Positions 18,310 through 27,364 of a DNA stretch of 64,000 nt are shown here, piece by piece. The DNA is from Paraburkholderia sp. BL10I2N1 (GTDB lineage: Bacteria; Pseudomonadota; Gammaproteobacteria; Burkholderiales; Burkholderiaceae): NCBI RefSeq assembly GCF_004361815.1, contig NZ_SNWA01000002.1:1488001-1552000 (forward strand). The letters run 5' to 3'. The notes beneath the pieces are model-generated. The model ran no database searches, was not told the DNA's origin, and saw only the letters and a program-made list of their open reading frames with translations. Within the stretch, counting starts at the first letter, position 1. Each line of letters starts with the position of its first letter. The translations under genes and the position numbers were made by a program.

Positions 18310-19230
18310 ATGACAAACAAAGATCTGATGGCTGGCAAAGTGGTGATCGTCACCGGCGCCGGCGGCGGCATCGGCCGCGACATCGCGTTGCTGATGGCAC
18401 GGTATGGCGCGCGCGTCGTGGTGAACGATATCGGCGCCTCGCTTCAGGGTACCGGGCGCGATACGACGCCAGGCGAAAGCGTCGTTGAAGAGATTCGCGC
18501 CGACGGCGGTGAAGCAGTCGCCAACACGGATAGCGTGGCCGACCAGGGCGCGGGTGCACGGATCATATCGCAGGCGCTCGACGCATTCGGCCGAATCGAC
18601 TGTGTCGTCAACAATGCCGGCATTCTTCGCGATCGATTTTTCCACAAGATGTCGGACGAGGAATGGGATGCCGTGTTGAAGGTGCATCTTTACGGCACGT
18701 TCAGTCTCAGCCGGGCCGCCGCTCCGTACTTCAAGGATCAGGCAGGCGGAGCATTCGTGCACATGACTTCCACCTCGGGGCTCATCGGCAACTACGCACA
18801 GGCCAACTACAACGCCGCGAAGATGGGCATTGCGGGGCTCTCGAAATCGATCGCGCTCGACCTCGAAAAATTCAATGTTCGCTCGAATTGCATTGCGCCA
18901 TTCGCTTTCAGCCGCATGATCAGCTCAATACCGACCGACACGCCGGAGCAAGCGGCGCGGGTGGAAAAGATTAAGCAAATGACACCAGCGAAGATAGCTC
19001 CGCTTGCCGTCTACCTCGCAAGCGACACCGCTCGTGAAGTGAACGGACAGATTTTCACCGTGCGCAACAACGAAATCTTTTTGATGAGCCAGCCTCGCCC
19101 ACTGCGTTCCGTGCATCGCAGCGAAGGATGGAGCCCGGAGACAATCGCCGAGCACGGCATGCCGGCGCTCAAATCCTCATTCGTTCCGATGGAGCGTTCA
19201 GGCGATGTATTCAGCTGGGACCCGGTATGA
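18310..19230 (+). CDS. SDR-family 3-hydroxyacyl-CoA dehydrogenase-like protein
   Basis: 306 residues. Cofactor motif VIVTGAGGGIGRDIAL, the segment CVVNNAGILRDRFFHKMSD and the catalytic YNAAK near 167-171 identify a classical SDR. The sequence from RDRFFHKM to HLYGTFSLSRAA resembles the (3R)-hydroxyacyl-CoA dehydrogenase unit of peroxisomal multifunctional enzyme type 2. I chose the ATG at 18310 because GGAG lies 6-7 bases upstream; starts at 18298 or 18241 are less likely. It is followed by a type-2 hydratase, the other half of the multifunctional enzyme. Confidence 0.88.
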   Translation: MTNKDLMAGKVVIVTGAGGGIGRDIALLMARYGARVVVNDIGASLQGTGRDTTPGESVVEEIRADGGEAVANTDSVADQGAGARIISQALDAFGRIDCVVNNAGILRDRFFHKMSDEEWDAVLKVHLYGTFSLSRAAAPYFKDQAGGAFVHMTSTSGLIGNYAQANYNAAKMGIAGLSKSIALDLEKFNVRSNCIAPFAFSRMISSIPTDTPEQAARVEKIKQMTPAKIAPLAVYLASDTAREVNGQIFTVRNNEIFLMSQPRPLRSVHRSEGWSPETIAEHGMPALKSSFVPMERSGDVFSWDPV

Positions 19231-19284
19231 CACTCGCTATGGCCATACCGCGCAGGCCAACGGCGATCGGCAACGGAGTTTGAC

Positions 19285-20163
19285 ATGGCCATCGACTATC
19301 ACGGGCTGAAAGCCTGGCGATTCGACGATGTCCGACAGGAGTACAGCGAACGCGACGCGGTACTTTATGCCCTCAGTGTCGGCTTCGGAGTCGATCCGCT
19401 CGATCGCCGAGCGCTTAGCTATACGTACGGCCCATCACTGTCGGTCGCACCGACTCTGGCTGCGGTTCTCGGCTTTCCGGGACAGTGGATGAGAAATCCC
19501 GAGAGCGGCATTGACTGGGTCAAGGTCGTGCACGGCGAGCAGCGCGTGCGCCTCTACGCCCCATTACCGCCAGCCGGCACGATTATCGGCCGCACACGCG
19601 TCAAAGCGATCGTCGACAAGGGGCGCAGCAAGGGTGCACAGGTACTGATGGAGAGGGATGTCATCGATGCCACCAACGGCAGACTCCTCGCGAAGGTCGA
19701 GCAGTTGAATTTCTGTCGTGGCGATGGCGGCTTTGCGGAGAACGGTCCGCCAGGCGACCCCCCTCTGCCGCCCGTGCCGAACGTTCCCGAACGAGAGCCT
19801 GATATCGTTTGCGACTTACCGACTAGACCCGAGGCTGCACTGCTTTACCGGCTCAATGGAGATCCTAATCCGTTGCACGTCGATCCCGAAGTGGCGCGGG
19901 CCGCCGGCTTCGAGCGGCCAATCCTTCACGGCCTCGCGACGTACGGTATTGCGGGGCATGCAATTCTGCGCGACGTCTGCGGCTATGCCCCCGGACGTCT
20001 CAAGATGCTCTATGCACGGTTCTCCGCACCTGTGTTTCCCGGCGAAACCATACGCACCGAGATATGGACACTCGACGAACCCGAAGGCCGCGTCTATTTC
20101 CGCTCGCGCGCCGTCGAGCGAAACGTCGTCGTGCTGATGAATGGCGAGGCCGAGATCGACTGA
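19285..20163 (+). CDS. MaoC-like enoyl-CoA hydratase 2
   Basis: 292 residues with a double hot-dog fold. The hydratase-2 motif YRLNGDPNPLHVDPEVA has its Asp near 193 and His near 198, followed by GFERPILHGLATYGIAG. The N-terminal half carries the substrate tunnel part (HGEQRVRLYAPLPPAGTI). Such enzymes add water to trans-2-enoyl-CoA giving the (3R)-hydroxyacyl-CoA, the substrate expected for the SDR just upstream. GGAG lies before the ATG. The two genes, 54 bases apart, probably form one operon. Confidence 0.92.
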   Translation: MAIDYHGLKAWRFDDVRQEYSERDAVLYALSVGFGVDPLDRRALSYTYGPSLSVAPTLAAVLGFPGQWMRNPESGIDWVKVVHGEQRVRLYAPLPPAGTIIGRTRVKAIVDKGRSKGAQVLMERDVIDATNGRLLAKVEQLNFCRGDGGFAENGPPGDPPLPPVPNVPEREPDIVCDLPTRPEAALLYRLNGDPNPLHVDPEVARAAGFERPILHGLATYGIAGHAILRDVCGYAPGRLKMLYARFSAPVFPGETIRTEIWTLDEPEGRVYFRSRAVERNVVVLMNGEAEID

Positions 20164-20471
20164 CACGTAGACCGCGTTAAATCTGTCACTGTTGCGACAG
20201 TAAATGTGTCGCAACGCTCGGCCGCTTGCGAATCGTCGGTCTCGGCCACACTCTGCTGGGCGCCGCGCTACGATGCTCCCCGCCACAGTGCAAAGCGCAT
20301 GAGCCGTAGTCGGCCATCTACGGCGGACCGCATCGCGTCCAAACCGACACTCTGGCGTCCGCTCCAGTCGCGCCAAACTTTCATGCTCACGACGGCGCAT
20401 CCGATTTTTCGGTTCGTCCCCGCAATCTACGACTGAATCAACGCTGCGGCGTTTTGGCGAGAGCCACGCAC
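20164..20471. other. Convergent gap with a 9+9 base inverted repeat
   Basis: About 300 bases between the MaoC gene and the GST gene. GTTGCGACA-gtaaatg-TGTCGCAAC at 20191-20215 is a perfect inverted repeat, 28 bases after the MaoC stop. It could be a terminator without a T tract, or an operator. No convincing gene is seen; short open frames have no recognisable features. Confidence 0.45.
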
Positions 20472-21140
20472 CTATTGCAGGATCAGCGCATGTTGCCTGG
20501 AAAGCTGTTCCCGAAAACGGACCGCGTAGTCGGCGCCCACCGCTGCTGCAACGCTGGGTCGGGACCTCAACGTTTGTCGCCACTTCTCAATCTTCGGAGC
20601 GTATTCAAAAAATACTGACGTACGATCCGCAGGGAGACAATCGAAAAAACGACTCAGTGGGGCCATGGCAGCATCAACCATGCTGAAAAACTTGCCATTG
20701 AAGTACGGTCCAGAGGAAACTTCGCCCTCTATCTGACGGATCTTTGCACGGAATGTGGTTTTTTTGCTTTCAAAAACTTCCATATCGTTCGCGTTGAGCA
20801 TCAGCCAGACGTCCGCGTACATCGATGAGATGTACTCCGCCCATGCTCGATCGCGCGAGCGGTCAAAGGCACTTGATGGGTGCATCGGCGGACCTTCCTG
20901 CGACTCTTCAAGGAACTCGCATATCGCCGTGCTTTCGAAGAGAACAGCTTCACCACCGTCGGGGCGCGACGCGATCAAAAGAGGTACCTTGCCCGTTGGA
21001 GATTTCTTCAGAAACCATTCGGGTTTCTCTGACAGATCAACGTTGACCCGATCAAATGCTACGCCTTTCTCCCCAAGCACGATTGCGGCACGTTGGACGA
21101 AAGGGCACAGGTGATGGCTAACCAATGACAGCGGTTTCAT
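20472..21140 (-). CDS. Glutathione S-transferase-like protein
   Basis: 222 residues, normal GST length. The thioredoxin-like N-terminus begins KPLSLVSHHLCPFVQRAAIV, with an active-site-like CPFV, followed by GKVPLLI and LFESTAICEFLEES, the glutathione-binding segments. The C-terminal all-helical domain follows. I chose the ATG at 21140, which has GGAGGAG about 10 bases upstream; a frame open to 21278 runs through the untranslated leader. A role in conjugation or in isomerisation of a ring-cleavage product is possible. Confidence 0.87.
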   Translation of the reverse strand: MKPLSLVSHHLCPFVQRAAIVLGEKGVAFDRVNVDLSEKPEWFLKKSPTGKVPLLIASRPDGGEAVLFESTAICEFLEESQEGPPMHPSSAFDRSRDRAWAEYISSMYADVWLMLNANDMEVFESKKTTFRAKIRQIEGEVSSGPYFNGKFFSMVDAAMAPLSRFFDCLPADRTSVFFEYAPKIEKWRQTLRSRPSVAAAVGADYAVRFREQLSRQHALILQ

Positions 21141-21304
21141 TTCAGTATTGCTCCTCCAGGAGCTCGGTTTCCCCATCGTGAGGATGTAAAGGGAAGGCGT
21201 GCTGGCCGGAGTTTGAGCTCCGGCCTTCTCGCTCCTGGCGCCGGGAGGGCTCGTCACGACTCTCCTGGCGAACGTCATCGAACCTTCCCGGACACCTGGT
21301 CAGC

Positions 21305-22459
21305 TCATTCCGCAACCACCGCTTGCGTATCGAGCGAAAACCAACCCTTCGTCGCCTGAATCACTTCCCACAGATTGTCCGGAATCGTCAGCTCTGGCAC
21401 TCGCGACGAATCCAGTGTGGTGGCAATCTCCGCCGCCCGGCCATCGCTCGCAAGCTCGACCCAATCCGGATTCATCACCAGCGCCTGTCCGATCGCGACC
21501 AGCGAAAGCCCCGATGCCAACGATTTGACGGCTTCATCAGGCGTGCGGATCAAGCCCGCTGCAACTAGAGGTATGCGGCCACCGACATGTTCAACAATCA
21601 ACTCGGCGGTCGTATGCTCGCCCGTATAGTCCAGCGGCCTGGCATTCGGGATATCAAAGAGCGAGGCGTGGATGTAATCGACACCGCTCTCGATCAGCGC
21701 GTCAATCAGGACATAAGTGTCGTCCATCCGCAGTGCGCCTTCGCCGGGTTCTTCAGGTGACAGGCGATAACCGAGCAGGAAGGGCCGCCCGGCATGTTCC
21801 GCGATGACGCGCTGCACTTCACGCACGACCGCGAGTGGAAAGCGCATGCGGTTTTCCAGAGAGCCACCCCATTCGTCGTGACGCTGGTTGAAAGTTGGCG
21901 AAAAGAAGTTCTGGATGAGGAATCCATGCGCGCCATGCAATTCAATACCATCGAAACCTGCCTCGATGGCCCGGCGTGTTGTCTCGCCAAACGCACGAAT
22001 GATTTCCGCAATTTCGTCGTGAGTGAGGGCCTGACTGGTCACTTCGCCGTCGTTGAACGGACCAGGAGGCGCCTTTAGCGCGCTGGCACTGACCACCCGA
22101 GCGTCCGGAACCAGATGCGGCACGGCCTTGTTGCCAGCGTGGAAGATCTGCAGGATCGCCGGCGCACCACCGCTTTTTGCCGCCTGCGCGAGACGGCGCA
22201 GGCTCGGAATAAACCGGTCCTCATGAGCAGCGAATTCGCCGGTAAACCCGATGCCGTTTGCCGTCACGTGGGTGCAGCCGGTCACAATCATGCCAACGCC
22301 TTCGGCTCGGGCGCGATAGTAGGCCACCTCCTGATCGGACACCGTGCCGTCGGCATTGGCGGACCAGGTCGTCATTGGCGCCATGACGGAGCGATTGCGA
22401 AGGGCAACGCCGTTCCCGAATGCAAACGGCTGGAAGAGTGGCGATGTTCGTTGCGTCAT
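21305..22459 (-). CDS. NADH:flavin oxidoreductase, old yellow enzyme family
   Basis: 384 residues from the ATG at 22459. FMN-binding TIM-barrel features are in order: PFAFGNGVALRNRSVMAPMT, ELHGAHGFLIQNFFSP with the two substrate His residues, QRHDEWGGSLENRMRFPL, and GLSLVAIGQALVMNPDW. These enzymes reduce activated C=C bonds in enoates and enones. It is the distal gene of a minus-strand block whose second member is a paralogue. The upstream ribosome binding site is weak. Confidence 0.9.
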   Translation of the reverse strand: MTQRTSPLFQPFAFGNGVALRNRSVMAPMTTWSANADGTVSDQEVAYYRARAEGVGMIVTGCTHVTANGIGFTGEFAAHEDRFIPSLRRLAQAAKSGGAPAILQIFHAGNKAVPHLVPDARVVSASALKAPPGPFNDGEVTSQALTHDEIAEIIRAFGETTRRAIEAGFDGIELHGAHGFLIQNFFSPTFNQRHDEWGGSLENRMRFPLAVVREVQRVIAEHAGRPFLLGYRLSPEEPGEGALRMDDTYVLIDALIESGVDYIHASLFDIPNARPLDYTGEHTTAELIVEHVGGRIPLVAAGLIRTPDEAVKSLASGLSLVAIGQALVMNPDWVELASDGRAAEIATTLDSSRVPELTIPDNLWEVIQATKGWFSLDTQAVVAE

Positions 22460-22707
22460 AAGAGTCGATTTGATTATGATCAGCGACAACCAGCCGTCGC
22501 TACCGCGTAAGGTTCGAATGAACCTATACCGGCGTCGGCGGACCGTGCGAGATCCAGTTGGATTGTTTGCAGAGAGGGGGCTTTCCCGGAGCTTGCGGAT
22601 CGAGTACACCCGATAGTGCTTTCGGATGTACTCGGACCCGCAGCTTCAGGGCAAGCCAGGCGCCGGAGTCAGAACACGGTGGTGCGTCGTCCAGTGGTGG
22701 TACGGGT

Positions 22708-23829
22708 TCAGACCAGCTCGGCCAGCGCGGCCGCACTGAAACTGTTCAACTCGTCGTGTGCGCCGCCCAGCACTTTCGCTACCCACCGCGGATCGCCGAG
22801 CAGCGCACGACCCACCGCGATCAGGTCGAATTCCTCACGTTCCATACGCTGCACCAGGGCATCCAGGCTCGCCGGCGCCGCTGTTTCGCCGCTGAAGGAG
22901 GCCGTGAGATCGCTGCCCAACCCGACTGAGCCAACGCTGATCGTGGCCGCGCCGGTGAGCTTTTTGGCCCAGCCTGCAAAGTTGAGGCCTGCCTCGCCGT
23001 CGAATTCCGGAAACTCCGGCTCCCAGAAACGGCGTTGCGAGCAGTGCAGGATGTCTACGCCGGCCTCGACCAGCGGAGTAAGCCACGCACCCATGCGCTC
23101 GGGCGTGTCAGCCAGGCGCACCGAGTAGTCCTGCTGCTTCCATTGGCTAAGGCGCAGGATGATCGGAAAGTCTTCGCCCACGGCTGCACGCACGGCTTTC
23201 ACCACCTCCGATGCGAAGCGCGAGCGCTCCTCGATGGTGCTGCCGCCATATCTGTCGGTGCGCTGATTGCTGCCGGCCCAGAAGAACTGATCAATGAGAT
23301 AGCCATGCGCGCCATGAATCTCAGCGACATCGAAACCCAGACGTTTGGCATCCGCCGCCGCGCGCCCGTAAGCGGCGATGGTGTCGGCGATGTCCTCATC
23401 GCTCATCGCCTTGCCACGGCTGTCGCCCGGGCCGACCAGACCCGACGGGCTTTCCACGGGCACGCCCGGCTCCCATGCAGTCATCGGGCTTTTCAACGAG
23501 CCGACGTGCCAGATCTGCGGGCCCATCTTTCCGCCCGCGGCGTGGACCTCGTCGATCACATGCTTCCAGCCGTTCAGTGCCGCCGTCCCGTGGAAAAGAG
23601 GGATGTTCGGGTCGTTGCTCGACGCGGGGCGATCGATCACGGTGCCTTCGGAAAGGATCAGCCCCACGTTGTTTTCGGCGCGGCGCCGGTAATAGGCCGC
23701 GACGTTCTCGCCAGGGACACCTTCGGGAGCGAATGAGCGCGTCATGGGTGCCATGACGATGCGATTTTTCAACGTCAGGGACTTGAGCTTGAACGGCTGG
23801 AACAACGGCGCGACTGAGAGCTTGTTCAT
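22708..23829 (-). CDS. NADH:flavin oxidoreductase, old yellow enzyme family
   Basis: 373 residues from the ATG at 23829, with AGGAG upstream. The barrel carries PFKLKSLTLKNRIVMAPMTR, EIHGAHGYLIDQFFWAGSNQ, RTDRYGGSTIEERSRFA and FDLIAVGRALLGDPRWV. The sequence is related to but clearly different from the downstream paralogue, so they may act on different substrates. Proteins of this type often reduce alpha,beta-unsaturated carbonyls formed during ring degradation or detoxification. Confidence 0.91.
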   Translation of the reverse strand: MNKLSVAPLFQPFKLKSLTLKNRIVMAPMTRSFAPEGVPGENVAAYYRRRAENNVGLILSEGTVIDRPASSNDPNIPLFHGTAALNGWKHVIDEVHAAGGKMGPQIWHVGSLKSPMTAWEPGVPVESPSGLVGPGDSRGKAMSDEDIADTIAAYGRAAADAKRLGFDVAEIHGAHGYLIDQFFWAGSNQRTDRYGGSTIEERSRFASEVVKAVRAAVGEDFPIILRLSQWKQQDYSVRLADTPERMGAWLTPLVEAGVDILHCSQRRFWEPEFPEFDGEAGLNFAGWAKKLTGAATISVGSVGLGSDLTASFSGETAAPASLDALVQRMEREEFDLIAVGRALLGDPRWVAKVLGGAHDELNSFSAAALAELV

Positions 23830-23919
23830 GAGGGAAACTCCTGAAAATAATATTGGGTATCTATGTGATGCCATCTATGCGGTCAACGGTCGCAGCGCGC
23901 CCGGGCCTGGCGCAAGCGC

Positions 23920-24477
23920 TCAGCCGAGCAGTGCACCGATAGCGTGGAAAACAGCAGCGCTATCCGGCGAGGAGAAGGTCTCGAGCAGACTCGTCGAGAG
24001 CGTGAGCGTCGAGGAGATAACCGCGCCGGCCGCGCGCATCTGTTCGATGGCCGCAGTTACGGTGCGCTCGCTCCATCCACCGCAAGCGTCGATCATTACG
24101 TGCACTTCGTAGCCGGCGTTTCGTGCACCTAAAACAGCATTGAGGACAGCGATTTCGGTCAGGACACCGCCGACCACGAGCACCGGTCTCTTCAGCGCGC
24201 TGATATGTTGAACGGACTCCGCGTGGCCAAATAGATGCGGCCCATTGCGGGTGACCATAGTCGCCGAAAGCCCGTCGACCTGAAGTTCGGGGATGAGCTT
24301 CGTCTCCGCGCCGGTCGGTATGGTCGAGACAAATGCCGGTGCTCCAACATCCCTGGCTAGCGTCGCCAATGCGCGCACCGATGCCTGAAGGCGCTCCAGC
24401 GGCAGGGTTTTCGCTGCAGGGATGACATCGATCTGGAAATCGAGAAATAGAAAGGCGATGTCTTGTGCTTTAAGCAT
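23920..24477 (-). CDS. Isochorismatase-like hydrolase lacking the nucleophile Cys
   Basis: 185 residues from the ATG at 24477 (GGAG upstream). The fold is that of the cysteine hydrolase superfamily: LFLDFQIDV with the catalytic Asp near 13, a Lys in GAETKLIPELQ, and VLVVGGVLTEIAVLNAVLG. The last segment normally reads T-x-x-C, but position 110 is Ala, so the nucleophile is missing. It may be non-hydrolytic or use other chemistry. A paralogue at 43349-43924 keeps the Cys. Confidence 0.82.
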   Translation of the reverse strand: MLKAQDIAFLFLDFQIDVIPAAKTLPLERLQASVRALATLARDVGAPAFVSTIPTGAETKLIPELQVDGLSATMVTRNGPHLFGHAESVQHISALKRPVLVVGGVLTEIAVLNAVLGARNAGYEVHVMIDACGGWSERTVTAAIEQMRAAGAVISSTLTLSTSLLETFSSPDSAAVFHAIGALLG

Positions 24478-24621
24478 GAAACTACTCCGTGAATCGCAAC
24501 CGGGACGAAGCGGACTGGAACTCACCATGCCGGCGCGGGTTGAACAACCGCGCCGGACATAATGACGATTATTAGAGGAGCCTGCGCCACCCTGGAACAC
24601 CTGTGCGATGGCGCGGTCCGC

Positions 24622-25536
24622 TTAACCGAGATGCTGCTTGAAGAAGCTAACGAGCTTCACGGAGGCGGGATCGACATACTCGGGCTTGTCGTACAGGTCG
24701 ACATGTGACGCGCCCTCGATCCAGAACAGCTCCTTCGGCCCCTTTGCCTTCTCTATCGTTTCCACGCTGAAGCGCTGCGTATCAGCTTCGGTTCCCGCGA
24801 TCATCAGAAGTGGTCGCGGAGCAATGAGATCGACCAGGGCATAGGAATCGTATTGCGCGATTTTGTCGACGCTGCGCGCGACCCACTGATTGGTCGAGCG
24901 GGGATGCTGGCCACGCGGTGTGCGATAGTAGTCGTAGGCCTCGCGGAACATACTCTTCTCGGGGAAGAACTTTGCCTGCTCGTCGGTCGCCGGCACGATC
25001 TGCGCCATGCGGACCGGCTCGCCTTTCGCTTCGTTAGTGCGGTCGACAGCCGCCTCGTCGAGCTGCTTCTGCAGCACGTCCGGGCTTTGCTTTCCGTCCA
25101 TGCCTTCACGCCAGAGGATGCCAACGCACGCGCCGACCACGGTGGCAACGGCCTTGATCCGGTGGTCGGTCTGCGCCGCGAACGGCACATAGCCACCCGA
25201 AGCGCAGATGCCGAGCGCGCCGATGCGTTGCGGATTAACTTCCGGCCGGATCGAGAGGTAAGAAACCGCACTCTTGACATCTTCGGCGCGTTGGATCGGA
25301 TCTTCGAGCCCGCGAGGAGAGCCTTCGCTCTCACCCTGATAGGCCGCATCGAAAGTCAGAACGACGAAGCCCTGCTTGACCAGGCGCTCCGCATAGTTGG
25401 ACGGGCTCTGTTCCTTCACCGAGCCCATGGGGTGGCTGATGACGACGCCCGGCAGTGGACCGGACGTGTTTTCGGGAACATAGAGATGGCCGGCAATGCT
25501 CAGGCCGCTGCTGGGGAATTTGACGTCGTGTCGCAT
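24622..25536 (-). CDS. Alpha/beta hydrolase, dienelactone-hydrolase-like
   Basis: 304 residues. After VVISHPMGSVKEQ and LTFDAAYQGESEG, the nucleophile elbow reads GALGICASGGYV, giving Cys near 111 as in dienelactone hydrolases and related proteins. The acid is expected in IAGTEADTQ and the His in EGASHVDLYD near the C-terminus. It shares this design with the protein at 27365-28393, so the pair is an old duplication. Substrate unknown; an ester or lactone is likely. Confidence 0.85.
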   Translation of the reverse strand: MRHDVKFPSSGLSIAGHLYVPENTSGPLPGVVISHPMGSVKEQSPSNYAERLVKQGFVVLTFDAAYQGESEGSPRGLEDPIQRAEDVKSAVSYLSIRPEVNPQRIGALGICASGGYVPFAAQTDHRIKAVATVVGACVGILWREGMDGKQSPDVLQKQLDEAAVDRTNEAKGEPVRMAQIVPATDEQAKFFPEKSMFREAYDYYRTPRGQHPRSTNQWVARSVDKIAQYDSYALVDLIAPRPLLMIAGTEADTQRFSVETIEKAKGPKELFWIEGASHVDLYDKPEYVDPASVKLVSFFKQHLG

Positions 25537-25699
25537 GACAGATTTCCTTCGTGGTTGATCGGATTAAGCGGGTATCGCGGGTGGCCTCTGGAAACGACTG
25601 ACGACAGTCCCTCCAGAGGTTCCGCTACGCCTCCTCGGCCAGTGCACTTCTTGCTTCCCATCGGGCAACTGGCCGATTTGCACGATTTCGTGTTGCTAA

Positions 25700-26527
25700 T
25701 TATTCTGAGAAGTCAGTCGAAACCGACACACTGCGCCACTCGTTGGCCAGTTCGCGGTCCCGACTCGCGCGCGTGATCACGCCTTCGTAAGCATCGGTCC
25801 CGATAGCCAGGCGCACCGGCGGCTCTTTCGACTGCACCAGCGCCACCACGACCTCGCCGAGCCTGGCGGGGTCTCCCGGCTGCTTGTAGTTCGCCCCGTC
25901 GAACGTGGCCTGAAGGATTTTGCGATAAGCCTCGTAGTCCGGAATCAGGACGTCCCCGTGCAAAACCGAGGTGGCATCAAGGAAATCCGTACGGAAGGCA
26001 CCGGGCTCGATCAGCGTCGCCTTGATGTCGAACTGCTTGAGTTCCCCGCTCAACCCTTCCGACCAGCCCTCCAGGGCGAACTTGGACGCACAATAGATCG
26101 ATGCCCCCGGCGTACTGAGAAGACCGCCGATAGACGACACTGTGAGCACATGGCCCGAGCGCTGCTCGCGCATGACCGGCAGGATCGCCCGGGTTACGGC
26201 GAACACGCCGAAGACGTTCGTGGCGAACTGCCTGTCGATTGCTGCGGCCGACAGCTGCTCGAATGCTCCCAGCTGACCGTAGCCGGCATTGTTGACGAGT
26301 ACATCAATGCGCGTGAACTTCTGGACAGCCCTGTCAACCGCAGAGCGGATCGAAAGCTCATCGGTGACGTCGAGCGGTAGCACCAGCAGTCGGTCTCCGG
26401 CGAGGACGGATTCGAGCTGTTCTGGTTTGCGCGCGGTGGCAACGACCCGATCTCCCGCCGCCAGGGCAGCACGGGCGATTTCAAGGCCGAATCCACGGCT
26501 GGCTCCGGTAATAAACCAGGTCTTCAT
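25700..26527 (-). CDS. Short-chain dehydrogenase/reductase
   Basis: 275 residues from the ATG at 26527. KTWFITGASRGFGLEIARAAL holds the TGxxxGxG cofactor motif, LVNNAGYGQLGAFEQ follows, and the catalytic Tyr and Lys are in YCASKFALEGWSEGL. The pattern is that of SDRs that act on small carbonyls and are common beside LysR genes. A paralogous SDR lies immediately upstream, 17 bases away, suggesting a tandem pair in one operon. Confidence 0.9.
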   Translation of the reverse strand: MKTWFITGASRGFGLEIARAALAAGDRVVATARKPEQLESVLAGDRLLVLPLDVTDELSIRSAVDRAVQKFTRIDVLVNNAGYGQLGAFEQLSAAAIDRQFATNVFGVFAVTRAILPVMREQRSGHVLTVSSIGGLLSTPGASIYCASKFALEGWSEGLSGELKQFDIKATLIEPGAFRTDFLDATSVLHGDVLIPDYEAYRKILQATFDGANYKQPGDPARLGEVVVALVQSKEPPVRLAIGTDAYEGVITRASRDRELANEWRSVSVSTDFSE

Positions 26528-26544
26528 TGGTGAGCTTCCCAAGG

Positions 26545-27348
26545 TCAAAGGGTTGAGCGGGTAATGGACTCGTTCTGCTTCCACGCATCAAGATGTTCCT
26601 GATAGCGCTTGCGGACGGAGTCGAGACCGTGCCCTACATACAGGCGCACAGGTGCGTCCTTCGAGCCCGCGATGGACACGATGGCTTCACTGGCGCCGTC
26701 GAGGTTCCCCGGCGTGTAGTCGAATATCGCGCCACGCAGCTCAGCGGCAGGCGCATAAGCCTCGATCCTCTGTGCCGGGGCCTCGGCCTTGCTGCCAAGC
26801 TCCGTTTCGAAGTAGCCAGGCTCGACGATCGTGACCATGACACCAAGGTGCGCAAGGTCGAAGGCGAGAGACTCGCTATAGCCCTCGATCGCGAACTTCG
26901 AGGCCGCGTATGCGGGTATGAGGGGCATGGCGATCACCCCAGCGGCAGACGAGAAGTTGAGGATGTGGCCCGATCCCCGCGCGCGCATGCCGGGCAGGAC
27001 CGCCCGGGTCACGGCCAGCGTTCCGAACACGTTCGTCTCGAACTGGTCCCTGACCTGGTCGATCGTGTGTTCCTCGAGGGTGCCTCCAAGCACCTTGGCC
27101 GCCGCGTTCACGAGTACATCGAGCGCACCGAAGCGCTGCTCGCTGCTGGCAAGTGCCTCAAGAATGCTCGCTTCATCGCGCACATCCAGTCGCGTCACAT
27201 GGACATTGGACAGCTTCGCGAAGCTGACGGGCGCCTTGTTGATATCCCGCATCGTGGCAGTGACGTTCCAGCCCTTTTCAGCAAACTTGTGGACGAGGTT
27301 TTCGCCAAACCCCGAGGCCGCGCCGGTAATGAGAACAGTCCTGGTCAT
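26545..27348 (-). CDS. Short-chain dehydrogenase/reductase
   Basis: 267 residues from the ATG at 27348 (AGGAGAG upstream). RTVLITGAASGFGENLVHKF is the cofactor site, LVNAAAKVLGGTLEE the second motif, and YAASKFAIEGYSESL carries the catalytic Tyr and Lys. It starts 16 bases after the hydrolase stop and ends 17 bases before the next SDR start, so the three are co-transcribed. It is closely similar to its neighbour in layout. Confidence 0.9.
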   Translation of the reverse strand: MTRTVLITGAASGFGENLVHKFAEKGWNVTATMRDINKAPVSFAKLSNVHVTRLDVRDEASILEALASSEQRFGALDVLVNAAAKVLGGTLEEHTIDQVRDQFETNVFGTLAVTRAVLPGMRARGSGHILNFSSAAGVIAMPLIPAYAASKFAIEGYSESLAFDLAHLGVMVTIVEPGYFETELGSKAEAPAQRIEAYAPAAELRGAIFDYTPGNLDGASEAIVSIAGSKDAPVRLYVGHGLDSVRKRYQEHLDAWKQNESITRSTL

Positions 27349-27364
27349 TAAACTCTCCTGTGAC

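Noticed and set aside
20191..20215. The 9+9 inverted repeat as a sigma-54 activator site
   Set aside because: No clear -24/-12 promoter and no downstream plus-strand gene, so only a neutral repeat is reported.
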